This document shows, one piece after another, positions 55,266 to 62,392 of a stretch of DNA of 64,000 bases. Origin of the DNA: Alphaproteobacteria bacterium (lineage in GTDB: Bacteria > Pseudomonadota > Alphaproteobacteria > Sphingomonadales > Sphingomonadaceae); NCBI GenBank assembly GCA_019239415.1, contig JAFAZW010000001.1, positions 62,001 to 126,000 of the forward strand, written 5' to 3'. The notes beneath the pieces are model-generated. The model ran no database searches. It saw only the letters and a program-made list of their open reading frames with translations, and was not told the DNA's origin. Numbering within the stretch: the first letter of the stretch is position 1; every line of letters begins with the position of its first letter. Position numbers and translations under genes: made by a program.

Positions 55266-55287
55266 CACTCCCCCAATGAGGGGAGTG
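55266..55287. promoter_or_regulatory. Inverted repeat CACTCCCC-N6-GGGGAGTG in the luxI / winged-helix divergent region
   Basis: Perfect 8-bp arms, 98 bp before luxI and 97 bp before the divergent winged-helix gene. It does not look like the Vibrio lux box (ACCTGT-type). It may be an operator for either regulator, or a relative of the GGGGAG repeat arms. Confidence 0.4.
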
Positions 55288-55384
55288 CGGGAGTTGGTGT
55301 TTCAAGGTTCCTTAGTTGAAGGGTCAAAGGGAGTGGCAGCGTGGTCAAGCATGCCGTTTCAAAGCCGCCGCAAAGGGGCTGGGC

Positions 55385-55936
55385 GTGAGCCGGTCCGTAG
55401 GCGTCGTGCCGAGTGAGGCACCCCCCTCGGGCTCGGGAAGCGCGCTTGCCGACTTCGCTCGTCAACTGTGGTGGGAAAGGAGGCTGCGCAGCCGCTATTT
55501 CCCCATTGAAATATTCGCGGATCCGAGCTGGGACCTTCTTCTCGAAGTGTATGCGGCACAGATTGCAGACAAGCCAATCCGGCTGAACAAAGCACATCTC
55601 AGCGCTTGTGTCCCACCATCGATTGCACAGAGGCGATCGCGGGACCTCGTGCAGCTGGGAATCTTGGTCACAGAGCGCGCGCGAACTGATCGCCGCGGCG
55701 TCCAACTTACCCTCTCTCCGGCGGCGAGGTCGCGCCTTGAGCATCTTTTGCAATCTATCCTAGCACAACGCTACGTGCAACCACCTAAGATGATCAACGG
55801 CCGTTCTGCAAGGAAAGCAGAGTTCACTATATTACTCACTGCCCTCAAGGCAATCCGGGAAGAGATGGACAGCATGGAGCTTTGGATAGCCGGCGCATAC
55901 ATTAGTCAAGCAATAACAACCCTAGAAGAAGGCTAG
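55385..55936 (+). CDS. MarR-like winged-helix protein inside the quorum-sensing island
   Basis: A 183-residue protein counted from a GTG at 55385 (AAAGGGGC upstream); a TTG at 55316 would lengthen it. FADPSWDLLLEVYAAQIADK, LNKAHLSACVPPSIAQRRSR, LVQLGILVTERARTDRRGVQ and LTLSPAARSRLEHLLQSIL form a winged helix. The C-terminal ~45 residues (ALKAIREEMDSMELWIAG) are probably helical. It is a paralogue of the protein at 53217-53618. It is divergent from luxI and convergent with luxR. Probably a transcription regulator. Confidence 0.78.
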   Translation: MSRSVGVVPSEAPPSGSGSALADFARQLWWERRLRSRYFPIEIFADPSWDLLLEVYAAQIADKPIRLNKAHLSACVPPSIAQRRSRDLVQLGILVTERARTDRRGVQLTLSPAARSRLEHLLQSILAQRYVQPPKMINGRSARKAEFTILLTALKAIREEMDSMELWIAGAYISQAITTLEEG

Positions 55937-55945
55937 CGTCGTTGC

Positions 55946-56701
55946 TCATTTCAAAATGTCATAAAAGGTGATATCTCCATTGTAAAGAGCGTGAACCACG
56001 AGTTCGGTGCGCCGACTTACTCCACATCGTGTTCGAGCCGCATCTACATGGTCGCTAACGGTCTGCTCTTGAACGCCAAGGATTTTGGCAATTTCCCAGT
56101 CGGTTTTTCCGCGGGCGATCAGAACGACGCATTCGAGCTGTCGCATCGTCAGCTTGTGCCTGGGAGTAGCTCTCACAATCGGTTGACCCGACAGTTGGAT
56201 CTGACGGGCCGCTTCATAGGCGAAGCTGCCGACTAGTTGAGCCATAGGCAAGTTAGCCTCAGGAAGAGGCGCAGAGTCACGAACTACGAATGTGCAAGTA
56301 CCATTCGTTTCTCCGGGAATGTGCGCAGGAACACAGAAGCCATCCGTCATCCCGTCGCGACGTGTGGCCGCAAGTATCTCGCGCTGCCGGTCATTCAGCG
56401 AGATCATGTGGGGAATTTGGCTGAACCGGAAACCGACCGAGGTTCGATAACTTGCTATGTGCACAGGATCATCGCTCGTAAATTTTTGCTCAAAGAAATA
56501 TTGAAGCCACGCTCGCGAGTAATTAGAGATGGCTAGCAGTCCCTTGTTGGTCCAGCTGAAATGGTGAACGTGCTGAAATAGCGCGTAGGAGTGGAAGCCC
56601 ATCTCCAGAGTGATCGCCTCCATAATCCGGCGCAGATCATCAGCCGTACGGCATTGCCGCGACCTTTCGATGAAGACGTTAACGTCGCTCAGGCGGGACA
56701 T
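55946..56701 (-). CDS. LuxR-family regulator with autoinducer-binding domain (copy 1)
   Basis: A 251-residue protein. The N-terminal Autoind_bind domain has NYSRAWLQYFFEQKFTSDDP, where DP is the conserved pair; the Trp/Tyr positions are shifted (WLQYFF) compared with the usual W-x3-Y, and the usual distal Trp is replaced in GFRFSQIP. The C-terminal GerE helix-turn-helix is MRQLECVVLIARGKTDWEIA and ILGVQEQTVSDHVDAARTRC. It is paralogous to the gene 109 nt upstream. The start at 56701 matches the start of its paralogue. Confidence 0.92.
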   Translation of the reverse strand: MSRLSDVNVFIERSRQCRTADDLRRIMEAITLEMGFHSYALFQHVHHFSWTNKGLLAISNYSRAWLQYFFEQKFTSDDPVHIASYRTSVGFRFSQIPHMISLNDRQREILAATRRDGMTDGFCVPAHIPGETNGTCTFVVRDSAPLPEANLPMAQLVGSFAYEAARQIQLSGQPIVRATPRHKLTMRQLECVVLIARGKTDWEIAKILGVQEQTVSDHVDAARTRCGVSRRTELVVHALYNGDITFYDILK

Positions 56702-56810
56702 GGCTTTACCGTTAGAGACTGGGCAGAAACCCGACACAAACCGCGCGAGTACCCCGAGACATAGACGCGGAGAATTCGCTTTTCTTGGACATGAAAGGGC
56801 GAGTCGAGAG

Positions 56811-57590
56811 TCATCGGATGACGTCGTAAATGGTGAGCTGACCGTCAGCGATTGCGTGAATCGCGGCCTGCACACGCGTTCCTACGTCGTAGCGCTCACG
56901 GGCCGACCGGATGTGATGCTTAACCGTCTCCTGTCCGATGCCAAGAATTCGAGAAATCTCCCAGTCGCTTTTTCCCTTGGCGACCAGTGCAAGGCACTGG
57001 AGCTGCCTTGTCGTAATTGTCGGGCTCGCAACCGCAGAATTCGTAGGGTTTCCTCCCACTCTAGAAGGCGGACTCGCCGCCAGCTGAATGCGGCGCGCCG
57101 CCTCGTAGGCAAAGTTCCCAACGAGCTGCGCCATTGGAAAATTTGCCTCTGGCAGCGTAGATGTTGACCCAACGGTAAAGGTACACGAGCCGTTTATCTC
57201 TCCTGGGATGTGAGCAGGAACGCAGAAGGCGTCCACTATTCCTGCGCTCCGGGCAGCACTGAGTATCTTCTGGTGCCGCTCCGTCATGGTGATAAGAGAA
57301 GGGATCTCCGCCAGTCGAAAGCCAACTGATGTCCGATAGCTGGCCACCATGGCTGGGTCATCCTTCCCAAAATCGTTCTCAAAGAAATATTCTAGCCAGC
57401 CTCGAGAGTAGTTGGAAATCGCAAGCAGCCTGTTATTAGTCCAGCTGAAATTCTTCACATGCTGGAACAGAGCATAGGACTCGAACCCCATCTCCCGCGT
57501 GATGGCCTCCATGAGGCGGCGCAGGTCGTCGGCCGTGCGGCAGGCGCGCGATTGCGTGATGAAGGCATTCACGTCGTCCAGGCGGGACAT
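56811..57590 (-). CDS. LuxR-family regulator with autoinducer-binding domain (copy 2)
   Basis: A 259-residue protein. MSRLDDVNAFITQSRACRTA and LRRLMEAITREMGFESYALF align without gaps to copy 1. NYSRGWLEYFFENDFGKDDP and GFRLAEIPSL carry the same variant pocket. The HTH is TRQLQCLALVAKGKSDWEIS, then ILGIGQETVKHHIRSARERY. It has an 8-residue insert-rich linker (SPPSRVGGNPTNSAVASP) compared with copy 1. An upstream in-frame extension to 57644 is not supported. It follows the pyrG end by 112 nt. Confidence 0.92.
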   Translation of the reverse strand: MSRLDDVNAFITQSRACRTADDLRRLMEAITREMGFESYALFQHVKNFSWTNNRLLAISNYSRGWLEYFFENDFGKDDPAMVASYRTSVGFRLAEIPSLITMTERHQKILSAARSAGIVDAFCVPAHIPGEINGSCTFTVGSTSTLPEANFPMAQLVGNFAYEAARRIQLAASPPSRVGGNPTNSAVASPTITTRQLQCLALVAKGKSDWEISRILGIGQETVKHHIRSARERYDVGTRVQAAIHAIADGQLTIYDVIR

Positions 57591-57702
57591 GGGCACCCCT
57601 CGGCCGGTGCCGCCAATTAGCTTCGCATGCCCCGCGAGAGTCAAGCCATGTATAGCTGGATATCGCCGCCCAGTCTCGAAATAGACGGAGCCGAGCCTAT
57701 TA

Positions 57703-59346
57703 TCACACCAGCCGACTCTGCTTCACCGCCGCCTCGATGAAACTGGCAAATAATGGGTGGGGGTCGAAGGGCTTGCTCTTCAGCTCCGGGTGGAACTGCA
57801 CGCCCACGAACCACGGATGGTCCGGGCGCTCGACGATCTCCGGGAGCGCGCCGTCGGGGCTCATGCCGGTGAAGAGGAGGCCTCCTTCCTCCAGCGCGCC
57901 CTTGTAATGGATGTTGACTTCGTAGCGGTGGCGGTGGCGTTCGCTGATGTGGGTGCCGCCGTAGATGCTGGCGACGTGGCTGTTGCCGGCCAGCACGGCT
58001 TCGTAGGCGCCGAGGCGCATCGTGCCGCCGAGGTCGCCATTGGCTTCGCGGCGTTGCTTCAGCCCTTCCGCGTCCATCCATTCGGTGATGAGGCCGACGA
58101 CGGGCTCGGCCGTCTCGCCGAATTCGGTGGTGCCGGCGCCGGCCAGGCCCGCCTGGTTCCGCGCCGCCTCGATGCAGGCCATCTGCATGCCGAGGCAGAT
58201 GCCGAAGAAGGGGACGCCGCGCTCGCGCGCGAACTGGACGGAGGCGATCTTGCCCTCGCTGCCGCGCTCGCCGAAGCCGCCGGGGACGAGGATGCCGTGG
58301 AGGGGCTCGAGCTGGGCGGGAATGTCGGCTTCGGGGTGCTCGAAGAGCTCGGCGTCGAGCCAGCGTATCCCGACCTTGACGCGGTTGGCCATGCCGCCGT
58401 GCACCAGCGCTTCGGTGAGGCTCTTATAGGCGTCCTGGAGGCCGACATACTTGCCGACGACGCCGATCGTCACCTCGCTCTCCCAGTTGAACAGGCGGTC
58501 GGTGACGTCGTCCCAGCGGCGCATGTCGAGAGCCGGGGCGCGGTCGAGCTCGCCAAAGGCGCGCAGCACCTCGGCGTCGAGGCCGGCCTCCGAATATTGC
58601 TGGGGGACGGCGTAGATGCTCTTGGCGTCGAGGGCGGGGATGACCGCTTCCTTGCGGACGTTGCAGAACAGGGCGATCTTCGCGCGCTCGTTGTCGGGGA
58701 GCGGGTGCTCGCAGCGGCAGACGATGATCTCGGGCTGGATGCCGAGGCTGGTCAGCTCGCGCACCGAATGCTGGGTCGGCTTGGTCTTCAGCTCGCCGGC
58801 GGCGGCGATGTAGGGGACGAGAGTGGTGTGCACGCTGAGCGTCCGTTCCCGCCCCTCCTCGTTGCGGAACTGGCGGATCGCTTCGATGAACGGGAGCGAT
58901 TCGATGTCGCCGACGGTGCCGCCGATCTCGCAGATGAGGAAATCGAGGTCCGGGTCGAGATCGGCGCGGATGAAGTCCTTGATCGCGTTGGTGACGTGGG
59001 GGACGACCTGGACGGTGGCGCCCAGATAGTCGCCCTTGCGCTCCTTGGCGATGATGCCCTGGTAGATGCGCCCGGAAGTGACGTTGTCGCTCTGGCGGGC
59101 GGGGACGCCGGTGAAGCGCTCGTAATGGCCGAGGCCGAGATCGGTCTCGGCGCCGTCGTCGGTGACGTAGACCTCGCCGTGCTGGTAGGGCGACATCGTC
59201 CCCGGATCGACATTGAGATAGGGGTCGAGCTTGCGGATGCGGACCTTGTAGCCGCGCGCCTGGAGGAGGGCCGCCAGGGAGGCCGCCATCAGGCCCTTGC
59301 CGAGGCTGGAGACCACGCCGCCGGTGATGAATATGAACCGCGCCAT
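57703..59346 (-). CDS. pyrG: CTP synthase
   Basis: A 547-residue protein. The synthetase domain starts [40 protein letters not shown] and [18 protein letters not shown] are diagnostic. The glutamine amidotransferase domain has PGGFGERG, the nucleophile Cys in [11 protein letters not shown], and the His-Glu pair in [11 protein letters not shown]. It makes CTP from UTP with glutamine and ATP. Length and motifs are fully normal. Confidence 0.98.
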   Translation of the reverse strand: MARFIFITGGVVSSLGKGLMAASLAALLQARGYKVRIRKLDPYLNVDPGTMSPYQHGEVYVTDDGAETDLGLGHYERFTGVPARQSDNVTSGRIYQGIIAKERKGDYLGATVQVVPHVTNAIKDFIRADLDPDLDFLICEIGGTVGDIESLPFIEAIRQFRNEEGRERTLSVHTTLVPYIAAAGELKTKPTQHSVRELTSLGIQPEIIVCRCEHPLPDNERAKIALFCNVRKEAVIPALDAKSIYAVPQQYSEAGLDAEVLRAFGELDRAPALDMRRWDDVTDRLFNWESEVTIGVVGKYVGLQDAYKSLTEALVHGGMANRVKVGIRWLDAELFEHPEADIPAQLEPLHGILVPGGFGERGSEGKIASVQFARERGVPFFGICLGMQMACIEAARNQAGLAGAGTTEFGETAEPVVGLITEWMDAEGLKQRREANGDLGGTMRLGAYEAVLAGNSHVASIYGGTHISERHRHRYEVNIHYKGALEEGGLLFTGMSPDGALPEIVERPDHPWFVGVQFHPELKSKPFDPHPLFASFIEAAVKQSRLV

Positions 59347-59415
59347 GGGAGCCCCGGATAAGCGGGGCGAGGGTGCCGGGGCAAGGGCGGCAAGGGAATA
59401 ATTTCGCGTACTTTC

Positions 59416-59500
59416 GTCATCCCGGCGAAAGCCGGGATCTCAAGGGGTGAAGAACGCTGCGTGCGTTCTCGCGAGATCCCGGCTTTCGCCGGGATGACGG
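59416..59500. repeat. CCCGGC-type inverted REP pair upstream of the FAD protein gene
   Basis: CGTCATCCCGGCGAAAGCCG ... GATCCCGGCTTTCGCCGGGA then TGACGG, in the pyrG / FAD-protein divergent gap. Confidence 0.88.
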
Positions 59501-59549
59501 TATCGGCTTGGGGTGACGGCGAGCGGCATGGCCGCTACGGCCAGACCCC

Positions 59550-60821
59550 ATGAAGATCGTCATCGTCGGGGCGGGCTATTCGGGGAGCATGGCGGCGGTG
59601 GAGGCCGCGCGGGCCGTGGCGAACGCGGAGGTGACCCTGATCGACCGCCGCGGGACGTTCGCGGCGGGGGCGGCCTATTCGACGACGAACGCGTCGCACC
59701 TGCTCAACGTGCGGGCGCGGGGGATGAGTGCGTTTGCCGACGAGCCCGATCATTTCGCGCGGTGGGTGGAGGCGGCGGGGCTGGGCGGGCCGGACACGTT
59801 CGTGCCGCGGCGGGACTACCGGCGCTATCTGGAGGGCGTGTTGGCCGGCGCGGCGGTGGCGCGCGTGCCCGGCGAGGCGGTGGCGGTAGAGGACCGGACG
59901 CTGGTGCTGGCGGACGGCGCGCGCATCGCCTCCGATGCGCTGGTGCTGGCGGGCGGCAATTATGGCGGACGGCTGCCGGCGCGGATCGCGGTGCCGACGG
60001 TCGACGATCCGTGGAGCGCCGAGGGGCTGGCGGCGATCGCCGGCCTGGCGCGGCAGGAGAAGGACGTGCTGCTCGTCGGCACCGGCCTGACGATGGTCGA
60101 CGTCGCGCTGAGCCTGGTCGACGCAGGGTTCGAGGGCCGGATGGTGGCGGTGTCGCGGCGTGGACTGCTGCCGCGGCCCCACGAGGAGCCGGCGTCGCCG
60201 CCGGCCGAGATCGAACCGCCGGCGCGCTTGGGGGCGCTCGTGCGGGCGGTGCGGAACATGGAGGCGCCGTGGCGGGCGGCCGTCGATTCGCTGCGGCCGC
60301 ACACGCAGGCGCTGTGGCAGGGGCTGAGCCTGGCGGAGAAGCGGCGATTCCTGCGGCACCTGAGGCCCTGGTGGGACGTGCACAGGCACCGCATCGCGCC
60401 GCCGGTGGCGCGGCGGATCGAGGCGCTCATCGCGATGGGCCGGCTCGAGGTGCTGGCCGGGCGGCTGCGCGGCGGCGAGGGGGGCGCGATCACGGTGGCG
60501 GTGCGCGGCGGCGGCACGCGGCCCTTCGACATCGCCGGCGCGGTCAATTGCACCGGACCGGAAGGCGCGATCGCGCGGGTCGAGGACAAGCTGATCCGCC
60601 AGCTCCTCGCCAGCGGCCGGGCGCGGCCGGACGCGCTCGGCATCGGGCTCGACGTCGATGCGGGGAACCGGGTGATCGGCGCCGACGGCGCGCCCTCTCC
60701 CGGCCTCTATGCGGTGGGGCCGCTGACCCGCGGCGCCTTGTGGGAGATCGTCGCGGTGCCGGATATCCGCCACCAGGTGCGGGACCTCGCCCGGGCCCTC
60801 GACCGAGAGTCGAGAGCCTGA
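59550..60821 (+). CDS. FAD/NAD(P)-binding protein (HpyO-like / NAD_binding_9)
   Basis: A 423-residue protein. KIVIVGAGYSGSMAAVEAAR binds FAD; AAYSTTNASHLLNVRARGMS and DEPDHFARWV are typical of the FAD-NAD(P)-binding group related to HpyO urate hydroxylase. A second Rossmann motif is VLLVGTGLTMVDVALSLVDA, and LVLAGGNYGG and GLYAVGPLTRGALWEI close the flavin site. The substrate is unknown. It is divergent from pyrG and convergent with secG; its stop lies in a hairpin arm. Confidence 0.87.
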   Translation: MKIVIVGAGYSGSMAAVEAARAVANAEVTLIDRRGTFAAGAAYSTTNASHLLNVRARGMSAFADEPDHFARWVEAAGLGGPDTFVPRRDYRRYLEGVLAGAAVARVPGEAVAVEDRTLVLADGARIASDALVLAGGNYGGRLPARIAVPTVDDPWSAEGLAAIAGLARQEKDVLLVGTGLTMVDVALSLVDAGFEGRMVAVSRRGLLPRPHEEPASPPAEIEPPARLGALVRAVRNMEAPWRAAVDSLRPHTQALWQGLSLAEKRRFLRHLRPWWDVHRHRIAPPVARRIEALIAMGRLEVLAGRLRGGEGGAITVAVRGGGTRPFDIAGAVNCTGPEGAIARVEDKLIRQLLASGRARPDALGIGLDVDAGNRVIGADGAPSPGLYAVGPLTRGALWEIVAVPDIRHQVRDLARALDRESRA

Positions 60822-60873
60822 TTCACGCCATCGGCCGAAGCGCGACGCGCTTCGTCTCAGACGATCAGGCTCT
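60813..60873. terminator. Nested hairpins between the FAD-protein gene and secG
   Basis: Outer arms AGAGCCTGAT (60813-60822) and ATCAGGCTCT (60864-60873); inner CGAAGCGCG-A-CGCGCTTCG (60836-60854). Convergent genes meet here, so a bidirectional terminator is likely. Confidence 0.55.
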
Positions 60874-60888
60874 TGCCGGCTGAGCCGC

Positions 60889-61278
60889 CTACTGGGCGAG
60901 CGGGACGCCGCCCTTTGCCGGCGGAGCCTTGGCCGGCGGCGTCTGGCCCGCCGCGCCGGCGAGCGGGTCGGCGACCGGCGGACGCGCGGACCCGAGCGGC
61001 GTGCTGCTCGCCGGCGCCTTGGGGACCGCGTTCGGATCGACCTGGACCGGCGCCCGCTGGAAGGTGGCGAGGCCCGCCAGCACGATCGCGAGGATCACGA
61101 ACAGGGTCGCGAGGATCGAGGTGGCGCGGGTGAGGAAGTCCGCCGCGCCGCGCGCCGACATGAGCCCGGAGGGGCTGCCGCCGACGCCGAGACCGCCGCC
61201 TTCCGACCGCTGCATCAGGATCACCGCGACCATCGCGGCGGCGATCAGCGTCTGGACGATCAGAAGGAAGGTATACAT
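60889..61278 (-). CDS. secG: Preprotein translocase subunit SecG
   Basis: A 129-residue protein. Two membrane helices, FLLIVQTLIAAAMVAVILMQ (about 3-22) and SILATLFVILAIVLAGLATF (about 53-72), flank the conserved cytosolic loop RSEGGGLGVGGSPSGLMSAR. The tail (75-129) is Pro/Ala-rich, as in other sphingomonads. It assists SecYE in protein export. It follows tpiA on the minus strand, with a repeat in the gap. Confidence 0.95.
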   Translation of the reverse strand: MYTFLLIVQTLIAAAMVAVILMQRSEGGGLGVGGSPSGLMSARGAADFLTRATSILATLFVILAIVLAGLATFQRAPVQVDPNAVPKAPASSTPLGSARPPVADPLAGAAGQTPPAKAPPAKGGVPLAQ

Positions 61279-61389
61279 CGAAAGCCTCGAAGGAGATGGA
61301 AAGCGCGCGGCCCGGAGCGGCGCGCGGTTGCGCCGGGACTTAGGGGAAGAGGCGCCGAGGTTCAACCGGTGAAGAGCCTCGCGTCGCTG

Positions 61390-61496
61390 GCCCCTCCCCT
61401 TGATGGGGAGGGGTTGGGGAGGGGTGGAGGCTCCGGAGAAGCCGGGCGCTTCATCGCCTCCACCCCCACCCTGCCCTCGCCCATCCAGGGGGAGGA
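61390..61496. repeat. Inverted element with GGGGAGGGG hairpins between tpiA and secG
   Basis: CCCCTCCCCTTGATGGGGAG at the left, CCCTCGCCCATCCAGGGGGA ending in GG at the right, and GGGGTGGAGGC / GCCTCCACCCC inside. Confidence 0.85.
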
Positions 61497-61519
61497 AAGA
61501 AGAAGATCGGCTCTTACCC

Positions 61520-62269
61520 TCAGCTCTTTGCGGCGGCCTCGACGATCGGGACGAACGCCTCGGCGGTGAGGCTGGCGCCGCCGACGAGAGCGCCGTCGAC
61601 ATTGTCGCAGGCGAACAGGGCGGCGGCGTTGCTGGCGTTGACCGAGCCGCCGTAGAGGATGCGGATGCGGCCGCCGGTATCCCCGAAGCGGGCGAGGAGA
61701 TGCTCGCGGATGACGCCGTGCATCTCGATCGCGTCGTCGGGCGTGGCGGTGCGGCCGGTGCCGATCGCCCAGACCGGCTCGTAGGCGACGACCAGCTCGG
61801 CCTCGCCGCCGAGTTCCGGAAGCGAATGTTCGAGCTGGTAGAGCACCTTCTCGCAATGCGTGCCGGCGACCCTCTCCTCCTCGACCTCGCCGACGCACAG
61901 GATGGTCTGCAAGCCCGCGGCGAGCGCCGTCACGGCTTTGCCCCTTACCACGGCGTCGCTCTCGCACTGATCGGCGCGGCGCTCGGAGTGGCCGACGATG
62001 ACCAGCTTCGCCCCCGCTTCGACCAGCATGCCGGCCGAGACATTGCCGGTGTGGGGGCCGGACGCTGCCGCATGGCAATCCTGCGCCCCGATGGCGATGC
62101 CGCCGGCGCGGGCGACGGCGAGGCTGATGAGGGTGAAGGGCGGGCAGACGGCAACGTCGACCCCGGCCGCCGCGCGCGCGGCGGCGGCGATCGGCCCGAG
62201 CTCGGCCAGGGCGGCGCGGCTGCCGTTCATCTTCCAGTTGCCGGCGACGAGCTTGCGGCGGACGTGCAT
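61520..62269 (-). CDS. tpiA: Triosephosphate isomerase
   Basis: A 249-residue TIM barrel. The catalytic Lys is in AGNWKMNGS, the His in VIVGHSERR, and the Glu in VAYEPVWAIGTGRTA; loop residues YGGSVN and DGALVGGASL complete the site. It interconverts DHAP and glyceraldehyde 3-phosphate. Length is normal. It lies between secG and the divergent PpiD-like gene, a conserved neighbourhood in this order. Confidence 0.97.
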   Translation of the reverse strand: MHVRRKLVAGNWKMNGSRAALAELGPIAAAARAAAGVDVAVCPPFTLISLAVARAGGIAIGAQDCHAAASGPHTGNVSAGMLVEAGAKLVIVGHSERRADQCESDAVVRGKAVTALAAGLQTILCVGEVEEERVAGTHCEKVLYQLEHSLPELGGEAELVVAYEPVWAIGTGRTATPDDAIEMHGVIREHLLARFGDTGGRIRILYGGSVNASNAAALFACDNVDGALVGGASLTAEAFVPIVEAAAKS

Positions 62270-62392
62270 GGGACTTGGCTCCTCGGTTGGCGCGAGCGCC
62301 TAGCAACGGCTCCGGCGGCTGCCAAGCTTGCCGGGCGGGCGCACGGCTTCTATGAACCGGCCTGACCTTCTCACCTCAGCACAAGGCGCTCC

